From contig PBJL01000018.1 in NCBI GenBank assembly GCA_002721105.1, forward strand, positions 16,522 to 36,625: a DNA stretch of 20,104 bases, written 5' to 3'. The notes under the pieces were generated by a model that saw only the letters and a list, made by a program, of their open reading frames with translations, ran no database searches and was not told the origin of the DNA. The translations under genes and the position numbers were made by a program. This DNA is from Acidiferrobacteraceae bacterium (GTDB lineage: Bacteria; Pseudomonadota; Gammaproteobacteria; Arenicellales; UBA868). This document shows positions 1 through 7,745 of this stretch, piece after piece. Each line of letters begins with the position of its first letter. Position 1 is the stretch's first letter.

Positions 1-40
1 ACTCTTCTCAAAGACTGATTGATAGCAAAAGGGTGATTTT

Positions 41-1084
41 TCAATTTTCATCTAAAATCCAAATGTCTCCCATAGGTAATTCAACAAAGATTTCATCTCC
101 TTCGTTAACGGTCGTCGAAGGTGGTGCTTGTACATGCCAGACCTTTTCACACAACTCAACAATCAACTCAGTATGAGTGCCCATATAAATAGATGTTTGC
201 ACTTTAGCCGGTAAACAATTATGGCCGCTTGACCCAACCGAAATTTTTAATGCTTCTGGTCGCACTGTAATAACCACTGGACCATCGCCCGTTTCAAGAA
301 CATCAGGCCCCAATGACAATTCACCCGCCTTTGTCTTTGCAATATTTCCCACTCTATCAGCCGTCAGAATATTTTGACTGCGAAAAAATTTAGCAACAGC
401 AGCGGTACGCGGGTGCCGATAAAATTCATCTGGCTTTCCTACCTGCTGTAATTTTCCATCGAACATCAAAACAATTCGATCTGCAAGCATCACAGCTTCT
501 TCTTGATCATGCGTTACAAAAATTGCTGTGGTTCCTAGTTCACGTTGAATTGAACGAATAAGCTGCCTCATGGTAATTCTCAAATTAGCATCAAGATTTG
601 CTAGCGGTTCATCTAGTAAAAGAACCTTGGGGCGGGTAACGAGGCCACGGGCCAATGCGACGCGTTGCCGCTGTCCTCCTGAAAGTTCGTGTGCCTTCCG
701 ATTCCCGAATCCGGAGAGCTCAACTCGATCAAGCATTTCATTGACGCGACTAAGAATCTCCGCCTTGTTGACTCCAGCCATCTTGAGTCCAAATCCTACA
801 TTTTGTGCGACAGTCATTGTAGGAAAAAGCAAGTGTTCTTGAAAGATTAACGCTATGCCACGTCGCTCAGTTGGTATGTCAATCACTGACATGCGGTCGA
901 ACAATAAATCTCCTGATGTCGGTCGAAGCAAACCCGTGATCATTCTTAATGTAGTTGTCTTTCCACACCCCGATGGACCCAGAAGAGCAATCATTTCACC
1001 CGACGCAATCTCCAAATCTAGCTCTTGAACAGCCCACACATTACCAAATGCCCGAGATAATCTTTGAATAGATACGTCCGTCAT
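41..1084 (-). CDS. ABC importer ATP-binding protein, PotA/UgpC-like
   Basis: This is the cytoplasmic ATPase that powers the importer encoded by the three genes upstream. Visible motifs are Walker A GPSGCGKT (residues 36-43), the Q-loop around Q82, the signature LSGGQ (134-138), Walker B VLLLDE (154-159) and the switch histidine H192 in FVTHDQEEA. The region after about residue 235 resembles the TOBE-type C-terminal domain of PotA/FbpC/UgpC ATPases (VVITVRPEALKI). At 347 residues it is full length for that class and longer than E. coli YnjD. Its ATG overlaps the stop of the preceding permease gene in the sequence ATGA (1081-1084), which suggests translational coupling. Motifs alone do not give the substrate; the binding protein and neighbouring sulfatase point to an organic solute, by inference. 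It is the last gene of the visible operon, and the remaining 40 bases at the window edge show nothing. Confidence 0.95.
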   Translation of the reverse strand: MTDVSIQRLSRAFGNVWAVQELDLEIASGEMIALLGPSGCGKTTTLRMITGLLRPTSGDLLFDRMSVIDIPTERRGIALIFQEHLLFPTMTVAQNVGFGLKMAGVNKAEILSRVNEMLDRVELSGFGNRKAHELSGGQRQRVALARGLVTRPKVLLLDEPLANLDANLRITMRQLIRSIQRELGTTAIFVTHDQEEAVMLADRIVLMFDGKLQQVGKPDEFYRHPRTAAVAKFFRSQNILTADRVGNIAKTKAGELSLGPDVLETGDGPVVITVRPEALKISVGSSGHNCLPAKVQTSIYMGTHTELIVELCEKVWHVQAPPSTTVNEGDEIFVELPMGDIWILDEN

Positions 1085-1953
1085 ATTTTTCCAAACCCCC
1101 CCATTACAGTTGAACCACGCCCTAACGATCTAGAGGTTAGAATTAACACTAATATTGCCGGTGCCACAAAAATTAGTGTAATTGCAGACCCTACTGCTGC
1201 ATTTCCTCCTCCTAGAAATGGAAAAAGTACAAGTGGCAAGGTAACAAATGTTCCACTACCAATCAAAAGAGTTGTCACGTATTGCGACCAAGAAATCAGA
1301 AATGTAAACAAACTTGCAACCAGAAGTCCAGACGATATAGCTGGGAAGGTTACATAGCGAAACACACGAAATCTGTTAGCGCCCAGTGAGCGTGCTGTCT
1401 CCTCAAGAGCAGGACTATAATTTGCGAATACGCTTGACATCACAAGTACAAAATAAGGAGTCGCAGGTATCAGGTGTGCTAGGGCAACGCCCCATATAGT
1501 ACCAGTTAGGCGCAACTTAATAAAAACGATATGGATTCCCATAACCGCGACTAATACAGGCACAATAATCGGCGTAAGTAGAATCCACTCGACTACTTTT
1601 TTGCCACGAAAATCATGCATACCGAGAGCGCGCGCGGTGGGCAACCCAACGATCATCGCTAACATCGTGACTAGTAGTGCAGCGCCTACACTATTCAGTA
1701 AAGCCTCTACGACCCGAGAAGATTCACCGAATGTATAATCCCAGGCCCTAAGGCCCCATTGACCGGGCAGAATATCAGGGAAGAGCCAACGAAATGCAAA
1801 AGATCTAAGGAACAGTGCAGTTAAAGGCAACACCACTGCTATCCAAATAACGCCTACTGTCACCCAACGAGCCCAGTTAAATTTATGAGCTTGAAATCCA
1901 CCTGCGCTTTCTGCTTTCTTAATCAAACTTTGCTGATCTCCTCTTGTCGTCAT
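1081..1953 (-). CDS. ABC importer inner-membrane permease (second subunit)
   Basis: This is a binding-protein-dependent transport permease of 290 residues. It has about six hydrophobic segments, beginning at residues 31-50, after a hydrophilic N-terminus of about 29 residues. The cytoplasmic EAA loop that contacts the ATPase is clear at about residues 184-205 (EETARSLGANRFRVFRY). It would form the translocation channel with the permease encoded just upstream. It lies 10 bases after that gene and overlaps the ATPase start by 4 bases. In the E. coli YnjBCD system the permease is one long protein (YnjC), whereas here the two halves are separate genes. No strong Shine-Dalgarno sequence precedes the ATG, so translation may depend on coupling to the upstream gene. 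Confidence 0.93.
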   Translation of the reverse strand: MTTRGDQQSLIKKAESAGGFQAHKFNWARWVTVGVIWIAVVLPLTALFLRSFAFRWLFPDILPGQWGLRAWDYTFGESSRVVEALLNSVGAALLVTMLAMIVGLPTARALGMHDFRGKKVVEWILLTPIIVPVLVAVMGIHIVFIKLRLTGTIWGVALAHLIPATPYFVLVMSSVFANYSPALEETARSLGANRFRVFRYVTFPAISSGLLVASLFTFLISWSQYVTTLLIGSGTFVTLPLVLFPFLGGGNAAVGSAITLIFVAPAILVLILTSRSLGRGSTVMGGFGKI

Positions 1954-1963
1954 AAGAAACTAC

Positions 1964-2839
1964 TCATGCTCTCGAGTATCGAGCTAACCGCCGATATGCT
2001 ACTAACAACACGATTGTGATCGCAGCAATAACGGTTGCAATAGCCATTCCTATCGGTCGCGAGGTAAGTTCAGGCTTTTGAAATTCCTGGAAAGCTTGCA
2101 CTGGAAGTGTCTGTGGAAAAGTTTGGCCTAGAAGTAACGGAATCTCAAAATTTGCAAAGGTGAAAGCAAACACAATGATCCAAGTAGACAGTAAGCCTGG
2201 CATGATCAGTGGTAAGAGCACGTACTGAAGTCTTTGCCGTTTGTTTGCGCCGAGTGTTCGGGCAAGCTCCTCATACTTTGGACCTACACTTTGCAAAACA
2301 GCAAGCACTACAAGACCAATGAAGGGAACTTCCTTCCAAACAAATGACAACGTAATTCCTACACCAAGCTTGTCGTTAATCAATACCGGAAAACCAGACG
2401 GTGCATCAATGAAGCCCATTGCGACAGCTACACGAGATATAAGACCACTTTGAGCAAACAGTAAAATCACAGCACTTGCCGCAACCAAGTGCGGAACAGG
2501 AAGGGGAATTTGGAAGACGAATGTTGAGATTCGACTGCCGGGAAACTGCTCCCTTAAGACAAATGCCATCCCTACAGCAATGACAGTTGAGAGAAGAGTG
2601 ACAACAAAAGCAATACGGAAGGTGATCCAAAGAGAGAGCAAAAAAGTTGGATCGGTAAGTACGTTAACATAGTGACTAAATGTGAAATCCGTAAGGCCGG
2701 CCACCGGCAGATAACCTACACTCTGAAGCAAACCAAAAATCAGCCCTCCTCCAAACAGTAGCACGATCACAGCCATCGAAGGGAAAACCATTAAAGGAAT
2801 CTTCAATCGTTCTTTCAGAGAATAGCGATCTAGTTTCAT
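1964..2839 (-). CDS. ABC importer inner-membrane permease (first subunit)
   Basis: This is a 291-residue permease of the binding-protein-dependent (BPD_transp_1) family. Hydrophobic segments begin at about residues 15-40 and 68-95. The EAA loop lies at about residues 189-210 (EELARTLGANKRQRLQYV). It pairs with the permease encoded 10 bases downstream. It follows the binding-protein gene after a 91-base gap holding a perfect hairpin, so the two permeases and the ATPase are probably made at lower levels than the binding protein. The same order of binding protein, two permeases and ATPase is common in spermidine, iron and glycerol-3-phosphate importers. Which class this pair belongs to cannot be decided from the permeases alone. 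Confidence 0.93.
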   Translation of the reverse strand: MKLDRYSLKERLKIPLMVFPSMAVIVLLFGGGLIFGLLQSVGYLPVAGLTDFTFSHYVNVLTDPTFLLSLWITFRIAFVVTLLSTVIAVGMAFVLREQFPGSRISTFVFQIPLPVPHLVAASAVILLFAQSGLISRVAVAMGFIDAPSGFPVLINDKLGVGITLSFVWKEVPFIGLVVLAVLQSVGPKYEELARTLGANKRQRLQYVLLPLIMPGLLSTWIIVFAFTFANFEIPLLLGQTFPQTLPVQAFQEFQKPELTSRPIGMAIATVIAAITIVLLVAYRRLARYSRA

Positions 2840-2878
2840 GATTTAAAACGGGGCTTGAGGATAGTATTAAAACCTAAA

Positions 2879-2904
2879 CCGAGCACTCCTAAAGGAGTGC
2901 TCGG
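2879..2904 (-). terminator. Intercistronic hairpin, likely partial terminator or mRNA stabiliser
   Basis: This is a perfect inverted repeat, with arms CCGAGCACTCCT and AGGAGTGCTCGG and only AA between them (or 11 base pairs around a TAAA loop). It lies between the stop of the binding-protein gene and the start of the first permease gene, all on the minus strand. On that strand the stem is followed by the moderately T-rich TTTAGGTTTT, so it could act as a leaky terminator. Hairpins here commonly protect the 3' end of the binding-protein message and lower permease expression. The dyad is seen directly; the function is inferred. Confidence 0.8.
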
Positions 2905-2930
2905 CCCAAGGCTACTTAATAACCACTAAC

Positions 2931-4178
2931 TTACTTCTTAAGAACGTTCTCGATCCAGCCATTTTCCATATTAACAACCCATGATGCATGAGGCTCAGGC
3001 AAACCGGCATCCGCAAGTTCACCAGGAGGCAGTGTCGCGATACCCAGTTCATACGATGCTAACTGTGCCCGCTCGGCTTCAGTCCAAGTGCTGGTGTCGG
3101 TTGGTATACCCCATCCCCACCGCGTTGGGTCAGCCTGAACCAACTGGTGTTCCGTGCTAAGCATATAGTTAGCGATAACCATTGCTCCCGCAGGATTGTT
3201 TGCCGCTAACGGGATTGTGACGTAATTCTTGTTGGTAAGGGTACCCGTATCATGAACAAATGTGCGGATCGTATCTGGATATGTTCCATTCTTGATGAAA
3301 TTTGATGTTCGTCTCGGATTAAGTGCCATACCGAAATACACCTCACTGTTTGCCAACAACTCATTTAGTGCCGCTATCTTAGCTGGATAGGTCTCTCCAC
3401 CTCTCCACAAATCCGGCTCAATATCATTCAGATATGCCCATACTTTTGGCGCTATTGAATCAAATACTGCCTGATCGAAGGGTTTCTGAAAAACTGACCA
3501 GTCATCGGCCGCCCAATAAAAGGCATGTTTGACGAAACTCAGACCATGGAAGTCTGGCGGAGCAGGATATGTAAACAAACCTGGGTTACCATGAATCCAT
3601 TCTGCGGTCGCTTCAAATGTCCTGGGAGGATTACTAACATAGGCGGAATTATATTCCCATACCATTTGCGCCGAGCCCCATGGGGACTCAAGCCCATCAA
3701 CGCTCACCCCAAAGTCATTGGCTATCGAAGGATCATTCCAATTCACATGGACGGCATTTGGTACTGACTCTGACCAAGGCCCATATAGCAGTTCCGCTTC
3801 TTTCAGCGTCTTAAAATTATCTCCGTTGATCCAGATCATATCGACACTTCCACCCTCTGTTACACCGGCCTGAGCTTCTGTAAGAACGAGATTTACGGCG
3901 TCGACAGTATCTCCGATCGGTACACGATTCAACGTAATGTTGTAGCGTTCTTTGACGACTTCACCGAAGTGCTTGTCAACCCAGCCATTAATTGTCTCAC
4001 TACCGCCCCACATAAACCAATTCACAGTTGTGCCGTCAGCTGCCGAAAGAACATCGTCCCAACTATCATAGCCTGGGACCATGTCTGCTGTTGCCGTGGG
4101 TAGTGAAGTCACGCCCCCTAAAGCTATTCCTAACAGTGCAGTTAGAGCTTTAGATTTGATAGTGCGTCTTAGCTTCAT
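2931..4178 (-). CDS. YnjB-like ABC importer periplasmic substrate-binding protein
   Basis: This 415-residue extracellular solute-binding protein should capture the ligand in the periplasm and deliver it to the two permeases. The N-terminus is a typical Sec signal peptide: basic MKLRR, a hydrophobic stretch to about residue 27, and a probable cleavage site near TATA-D (about residue 31). The mature part resembles E. coli YnjB: an opening WGGSETINGWVD, then DAVNLVLTEAQAG, GGSVDMIWINGDNFKTLKEA and ESPWGSAQ. YnjB transporters have no well-established ligand that I can cite. A strong AAGGAGG site (4187-4193) sits 8 bases before the ATG. It is the first gene of the importer operon, and its leader contains two dyads. 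The sulfatase and FGE genes upstream on the same strand suggest a sulfated organic ligand, by context only. Confidence 0.9.
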   Translation of the reverse strand: MKLRRTIKSKALTALLGIALGGVTSLPTATADMVPGYDSWDDVLSAADGTTVNWFMWGGSETINGWVDKHFGEVVKERYNITLNRVPIGDTVDAVNLVLTEAQAGVTEGGSVDMIWINGDNFKTLKEAELLYGPWSESVPNAVHVNWNDPSIANDFGVSVDGLESPWGSAQMVWEYNSAYVSNPPRTFEATAEWIHGNPGLFTYPAPPDFHGLSFVKHAFYWAADDWSVFQKPFDQAVFDSIAPKVWAYLNDIEPDLWRGGETYPAKIAALNELLANSEVYFGMALNPRRTSNFIKNGTYPDTIRTFVHDTGTLTNKNYVTIPLAANNPAGAMVIANYMLSTEHQLVQADPTRWGWGIPTDTSTWTEAERAQLASYELGIATLPPGELADAGLPEPHASWVVNMENGWIENVLKK

Positions 4179-4186
4179 TTATACAT

Positions 4187-4193
4187 CCTCCTT
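4187..4193 (-). promoter_or_regulatory. Strong ribosome binding site of the binding-protein gene
   Basis: On the minus strand, AAGGAGG stands 8 bases before the ATG at 4178. It is a near-consensus Shine-Dalgarno sequence and supports the chosen start and high expression of the binding protein. Confidence 0.85.
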
Positions 4194-4262
4194 AAATTTA
4201 TCAATGCAATTCTTAAATCCGTAGCTAATTTGGCCAGCTACCATTTATGATTACGGTCGTAG

Positions 4263-4283
4263 GCATTTATCTATAGTAAATGC
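4263..4283. promoter_or_regulatory. Dyad symmetry upstream of the importer operon, candidate operator
   Basis: This perfect inverted repeat has arms GCATTTA and TAAATGC separated by 7 bases. It is centred about 95 bases before the start of the binding-protein gene, in the 186-base gap after the sulfatase gene. The spacer reads CTATAGA on the minus strand, which resembles part of a -10 element, so a bound repressor could cover a promoter. A second, weaker dyad (GTAGCT, 9 bases, AGCTAC; 4221-4241) lies nearer the start and may form a leader hairpin. The symmetry is seen; its use as an operator is inferred, and no regulator gene lies in the window. Confidence 0.4.
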
Positions 4284-4364
4284 ACACTATTCCTATTTAT
4301 ACATCAAATATCGTTGAAAATTCAATATGGCCTTAACTTATTGATAGAATTGCCTAATCAATCC

Positions 4365-6596
4365 TTATTGCTCAGATATAGAGTTCTGAAATTCAATTTC
4401 CTTTGATATCAGCTGATTATCTTGATCATTTTTTAAATGAAAATCAACATGATGAATAAGACCAGTGAAATAAAAGGGGGAAGAATAATCGGTCACTACC
4501 GTTGATCCTTGATCCGATCCTATATCCATTCCGTAAATCGTCTGTCGCCAAGGCAACATCTCGATATCAATTTGTCCCACCTGAGTGTTTTCGATCCAAA
4601 GTCTGATTACTCCTTCGTTATCCCTTAATTTAGAATAAGAAAATGCTACATTCAATTCACCTAGTGGGACTGTTCTATTTGATTTTAGTAATGTAATCTT
4701 CTGGTTAATAAAATTGTAAGCAAAGTTTAAAAAACCATCTGCAATCCAGAAGCTAAAGCCGCCAGTTCGTGCACCGACAGCCACAAGAACACCCTCATCA
4801 CCCTCTTTCTTTTTGATTGAAGCGATCACCTGAAAAGATCGATTTCGAAAATCAGGTAAATTAAATCGATCCACATGGCCAGCATCAAGCAAAAATCGGT
4901 GATGCCTGCTAGGTGGTTGACTCCTTGGTCGACGCATAACAAATAGTTCGGCGTTACGATCATCCAGCGGAAGAACATTATAGCGTTCTGCTTCGATCCA
5001 CCAAAGATCTATCAAATCTTGCAATCGTTCAGGATGCTCCGCTGAGACATCATTCACTTCAGAGAAATCATTTTCAGTATCAAATAGTGACCACACTTCA
5101 TCTTCATAGCCTGACCCGGGAGCATGGAGAGTTACAGCCTTCCAACCATTATGCCAAATGCCACGATGGCCCATCATCTCATAATACTGAGTAGGGTGAT
5201 TCGTTGGTGCGTTAGCTGACCGTTTGCTGAATGTGTATCGAAACGACACTCCTTCAATGGGTTGTTGAGCAACACCTTTAAAAACCGTCGGAGGATCTAG
5301 CCCAATTGAATCTAAAACAGTCGGTAGGATATCGATAGCATGATGATACTGATTTCTAATGGTGCCTGCATCAGTAACGCCATCTGGCCAATGCACAATT
5401 AATGGATCCCGAATGCCACCTTCATAGGTGTATGCCTTATAGTACCGTAGAGGAGTGTTACCAACCTGTGCCCAGCCTCTGGGATAATTGACATGTAGAT
5501 TAGGCCCTCCAATTTCATCTATACGATTAACCATTTCATTAACCGACATAGGCATCTTATTGTAATAAGCAAGCTCATTCAGCGTCCCATGTTCATGTCC
5601 TTCCTGGCTAGCACCATTATCACTAAGCACTACTATAAGAGTATTTTCGAGCAAATTTTGGGTCTCAAGAAAATCAACCAATCGCCCAATTTGGACATCT
5701 GTATGATCCAGAAACCCAGCGAAAACTTCTTGGAAGCGCGCATAAAGCTTTTTAGCATCACTACTTAAATTACTCCACGCTTCTACCCCTGGATTACGTG
5801 GAGCAAGCTGAGTGCCTTCAGGAACAATGCCGAGCTCAAGCTGACGATTAAACCAACGCTTGCGAACTTCATCCCAACCATCATTATATGCGCCTCGATA
5901 TTTTTCAATATATGGTGCAGGCACCTGGTGTGGTGAGTGCGTAGCTCCAAATGCGAGATAAGCAAAAAATGGGCGCCGAGGGTCAGCGGAATGTTGTGCT
6001 GAAATCATTGCAATAGCCTGATCAACTATATCTTCCGAAATATGGTAGTCGGGATCAGATGGCGGATTCGCTTGACGATTATCAATAACTAATTCGGGTG
6101 AGAATTGGTCTGTAGCGCCTCCGAGAAAACCATGAAAACGGTCGAAACCGCGACCTAAAGGCCAATTACTAAATGGTCCCACTGGAGAGCAGTCTTCCAT
6201 ATTGGCTAGATGCCATTTACCAAGAGCAAACGTTGAATAGCCATTACTACTAAGTATCTCAGCTAAAGTGGCTGCAGTTGGTGATATTTCTCCTCTACAA
6301 TTGCTGAAACCAGTATCAACATTTGTTAAAAATCTCATACCAACGCTGTGGTGGTTCCGCCCAGTAAGTATGCAAGCACGGGTAGGTGAACAAAGAGCGG
6401 TCGTGTGGAAGTTCGTATAGCGCAATCCATTACTTGCTAATCGATCGATATTAGGAGTCTGAATATCGCTACCAAAGCATCCCAAATGAGCGAAACCTGT
6501 ATCGTCTAGAACAACCAAAACAATCGATGGCGCATCCTGTGGAGCTTCTACAAGTGGCTCCCAAGAAGGCTTAGTAGTCTGCCAAGTAATTGTCAT
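4365..6596 (-). CDS. Arylsulfatase-type sulfatase, cytoplasmic, FGE-dependent
   Basis: This is a type I sulfatase of 743 residues that hydrolyses a sulfate ester to alcohol plus sulfate. The modification motif CSPTR begins at C69, the cysteine that FGE converts to formylglycine. Metal and catalytic positions look intact: D31-D32 in LDDTG, K127 and H129 in GKWHL, H220 in FGATHSPH, and D326-N327 in LSDNGAS. The region after about residue 580 is a beta-rich module (GVLVAVGARTGGFSFW, later VTDYSSPFYFTG). Long bacterial arylsulfatases, such as the mycobacterial Ats proteins, carry the same kind of C-terminal domain. No signal peptide precedes the catalytic domain, so the enzyme is probably cytoplasmic. 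The gene for its activator lies 44 bases upstream on the same strand. The natural substrate is unknown; it is not the short choline-sulfatase type. Confidence 0.93.
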   Translation of the reverse strand: MTITWQTTKPSWEPLVEAPQDAPSIVLVVLDDTGFAHLGCFGSDIQTPNIDRLASNGLRYTNFHTTALCSPTRACILTGRNHHSVGMRFLTNVDTGFSNCRGEISPTAATLAEILSSNGYSTFALGKWHLANMEDCSPVGPFSNWPLGRGFDRFHGFLGGATDQFSPELVIDNRQANPPSDPDYHISEDIVDQAIAMISAQHSADPRRPFFAYLAFGATHSPHQVPAPYIEKYRGAYNDGWDEVRKRWFNRQLELGIVPEGTQLAPRNPGVEAWSNLSSDAKKLYARFQEVFAGFLDHTDVQIGRLVDFLETQNLLENTLIVVLSDNGASQEGHEHGTLNELAYYNKMPMSVNEMVNRIDEIGGPNLHVNYPRGWAQVGNTPLRYYKAYTYEGGIRDPLIVHWPDGVTDAGTIRNQYHHAIDILPTVLDSIGLDPPTVFKGVAQQPIEGVSFRYTFSKRSANAPTNHPTQYYEMMGHRGIWHNGWKAVTLHAPGSGYEDEVWSLFDTENDFSEVNDVSAEHPERLQDLIDLWWIEAERYNVLPLDDRNAELFVMRRPRSQPPSRHHRFLLDAGHVDRFNLPDFRNRSFQVIASIKKKEGDEGVLVAVGARTGGFSFWIADGFLNFAYNFINQKITLLKSNRTVPLGELNVAFSYSKLRDNEGVIRLWIENTQVGQIDIEMLPWRQTIYGMDIGSDQGSTVVTDYSSPFYFTGLIHHVDFHLKNDQDNQLISKEIEFQNSISEQ

Positions 6597-6640
6597 TCTC
6601 TTATGACCACCCCTGAAGTATATCTTGGAATATAAACATT

Positions 6641-7669
6641 TTATTTAATGATATCGGTCTGCGTGTCGAGAGCGCAACGAAAACCGATGTGGCTCGTCGA
6701 AATATTGGGAGAAGTTTGGGTTCGAGCAGATACTCGGTACCGTTCACAATATGAAGCATGGCATAAAAACGAGCCGCCACGAATTACTTTATTGATACCT
6801 GAATCTGGCCCACTAGGGTTGATGCGTGTTGTCTTAACATCTTTTTTATGCCAGGAACTGCTCCACCAATCAGAACACCATTCCCAAATATTGCCGGACA
6901 TATTGAACAATCCGAAACCATTTGGTTCGAAACTATCCACTGGAGCAGTGCCAAAATAGCCATCTTCACCGGTGTTGACTTCAGGGAAATCTCCCTGCCA
7001 AATATTGGTGCGATGTTTTCCATTGACAAGCAGTTCGTTACCCCAAGGATACAATAGACCTTCAAAACCACCCCGCGCCGCTTTTTCCCATTCACACTCC
7101 GTCGGAAGCCGTTTACCGATCCATTGAGCAAATGCCGATGCGTCATTCCATGATACATGAACAACAGGATGCTCAGCCTTATCAATGATTGAAGACCCTG
7201 GGCCATCTGGAGCGCGCCAGTTAGCATTATTCACAGTTAACCACCATGGGGCTTCGGCAACAGAACGATTAACAACAAAAGATTCACTGGCTGGATGAAG
7301 TTGGGCAGCAAATACGTAAGACCATCCCATCCTTTCAGCATCGGTTTTATATTTTGTTTCCTTAACGAATCTCGAAAATTCGATATTCGAAACTACCTTG
7401 GCGTCCATCATGAAGGAGTCAGTATGAACAATTCGAATGGGTCCCTCGCCATCTTCAGATCCCCCCTCGATATTTGAGCCCATTCTGAAACTTCCGCCAG
7501 GAACGAGTGACATATCTGCAATATCAAAAGACGGTATAGACGCACTACCTTTCTCTAAGATTTGATCAAAAACCGGCTCATTCTGACGTTGGGGACAGCA
7601 ACACTGACGCGATTGATTCGATCTCTTAGTGCTATCTTGTCTTACTAAACTCGTATTAGGTAAAATCAT
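6641..7669 (-). CDS. Formylglycine-generating enzyme (sulfatase activator)
   Basis: This enzyme oxidises the CxPxR cysteine of sulfatases to formylglycine using oxygen. The FGE-sulfatase fold runs from about residue 52 (MSLVPGGSFRMGS) to the C-terminus. The diagnostic segment is RGGSFLCH...YCERYR...AR, with the two active-site cysteines C303 and C308. It separates true FGE from the many EgtB-like or regulatory proteins of the same fold. The N-terminus carries a CCCP cluster at residues 23-26, similar to the cysteine-rich N-termini of other FGEs; its role is unclear. There is no signal peptide, which fits co-translational or cytoplasmic modification. The gene lies 44 bases before the sulfatase gene on the same strand, so they are probably co-transcribed. 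An AAGGA lies 12 bases before the ATG, a rather long spacing, so a slightly later start is possible. Confidence 0.94.
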   Translation of the reverse strand: MILPNTSLVRQDSTKRSNQSRQCCCPQRQNEPVFDQILEKGSASIPSFDIADMSLVPGGSFRMGSNIEGGSEDGEGPIRIVHTDSFMMDAKVVSNIEFSRFVKETKYKTDAERMGWSYVFAAQLHPASESFVVNRSVAEAPWWLTVNNANWRAPDGPGSSIIDKAEHPVVHVSWNDASAFAQWIGKRLPTECEWEKAARGGFEGLLYPWGNELLVNGKHRTNIWQGDFPEVNTGEDGYFGTAPVDSFEPNGFGLFNMSGNIWEWCSDWWSSSWHKKDVKTTRINPSGPDSGINKVIRGGSFLCHASYCERYRVSARTQTSPNISTSHIGFRCALDTQTDIIK

Positions 7670-7732
7670 GATTCATCGGCGTCCTTACATTAATGAGATT
7701 ATAGCTACCTATAATGAAAAAACTTGCTTTAT

Positions 7733-7736
7733 GGAG
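7733..7736 (+). promoter_or_regulatory. Ribosome binding site deciding the GTG start of the PhyH gene
   Basis: GGAG ends 9 bases before the GTG at 7746. It lies inside the codons that would follow the upstream ATG at 7731, which has no such site of its own. This favours the GTG start. Confidence 0.6.
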
Positions 7737-7745
7737 CGTTGCAAC

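Noticed and set aside
570..842. Open frame of about 90 codons on the plus strand opposite the ABC ATPase gene
   Set aside because: It is antisense to the Walker B and signature region of a clear gene, rich in serine and arginine as expected of a shadow frame, and has no ribosome site or recognisable domain.
6784..7227. 147-codon minus-strand frame inside the FGE gene
   Set aside because: It is a shifted frame of the FGE gene, which contains all the family motifs in the called frame. The alternative has no domain signature.
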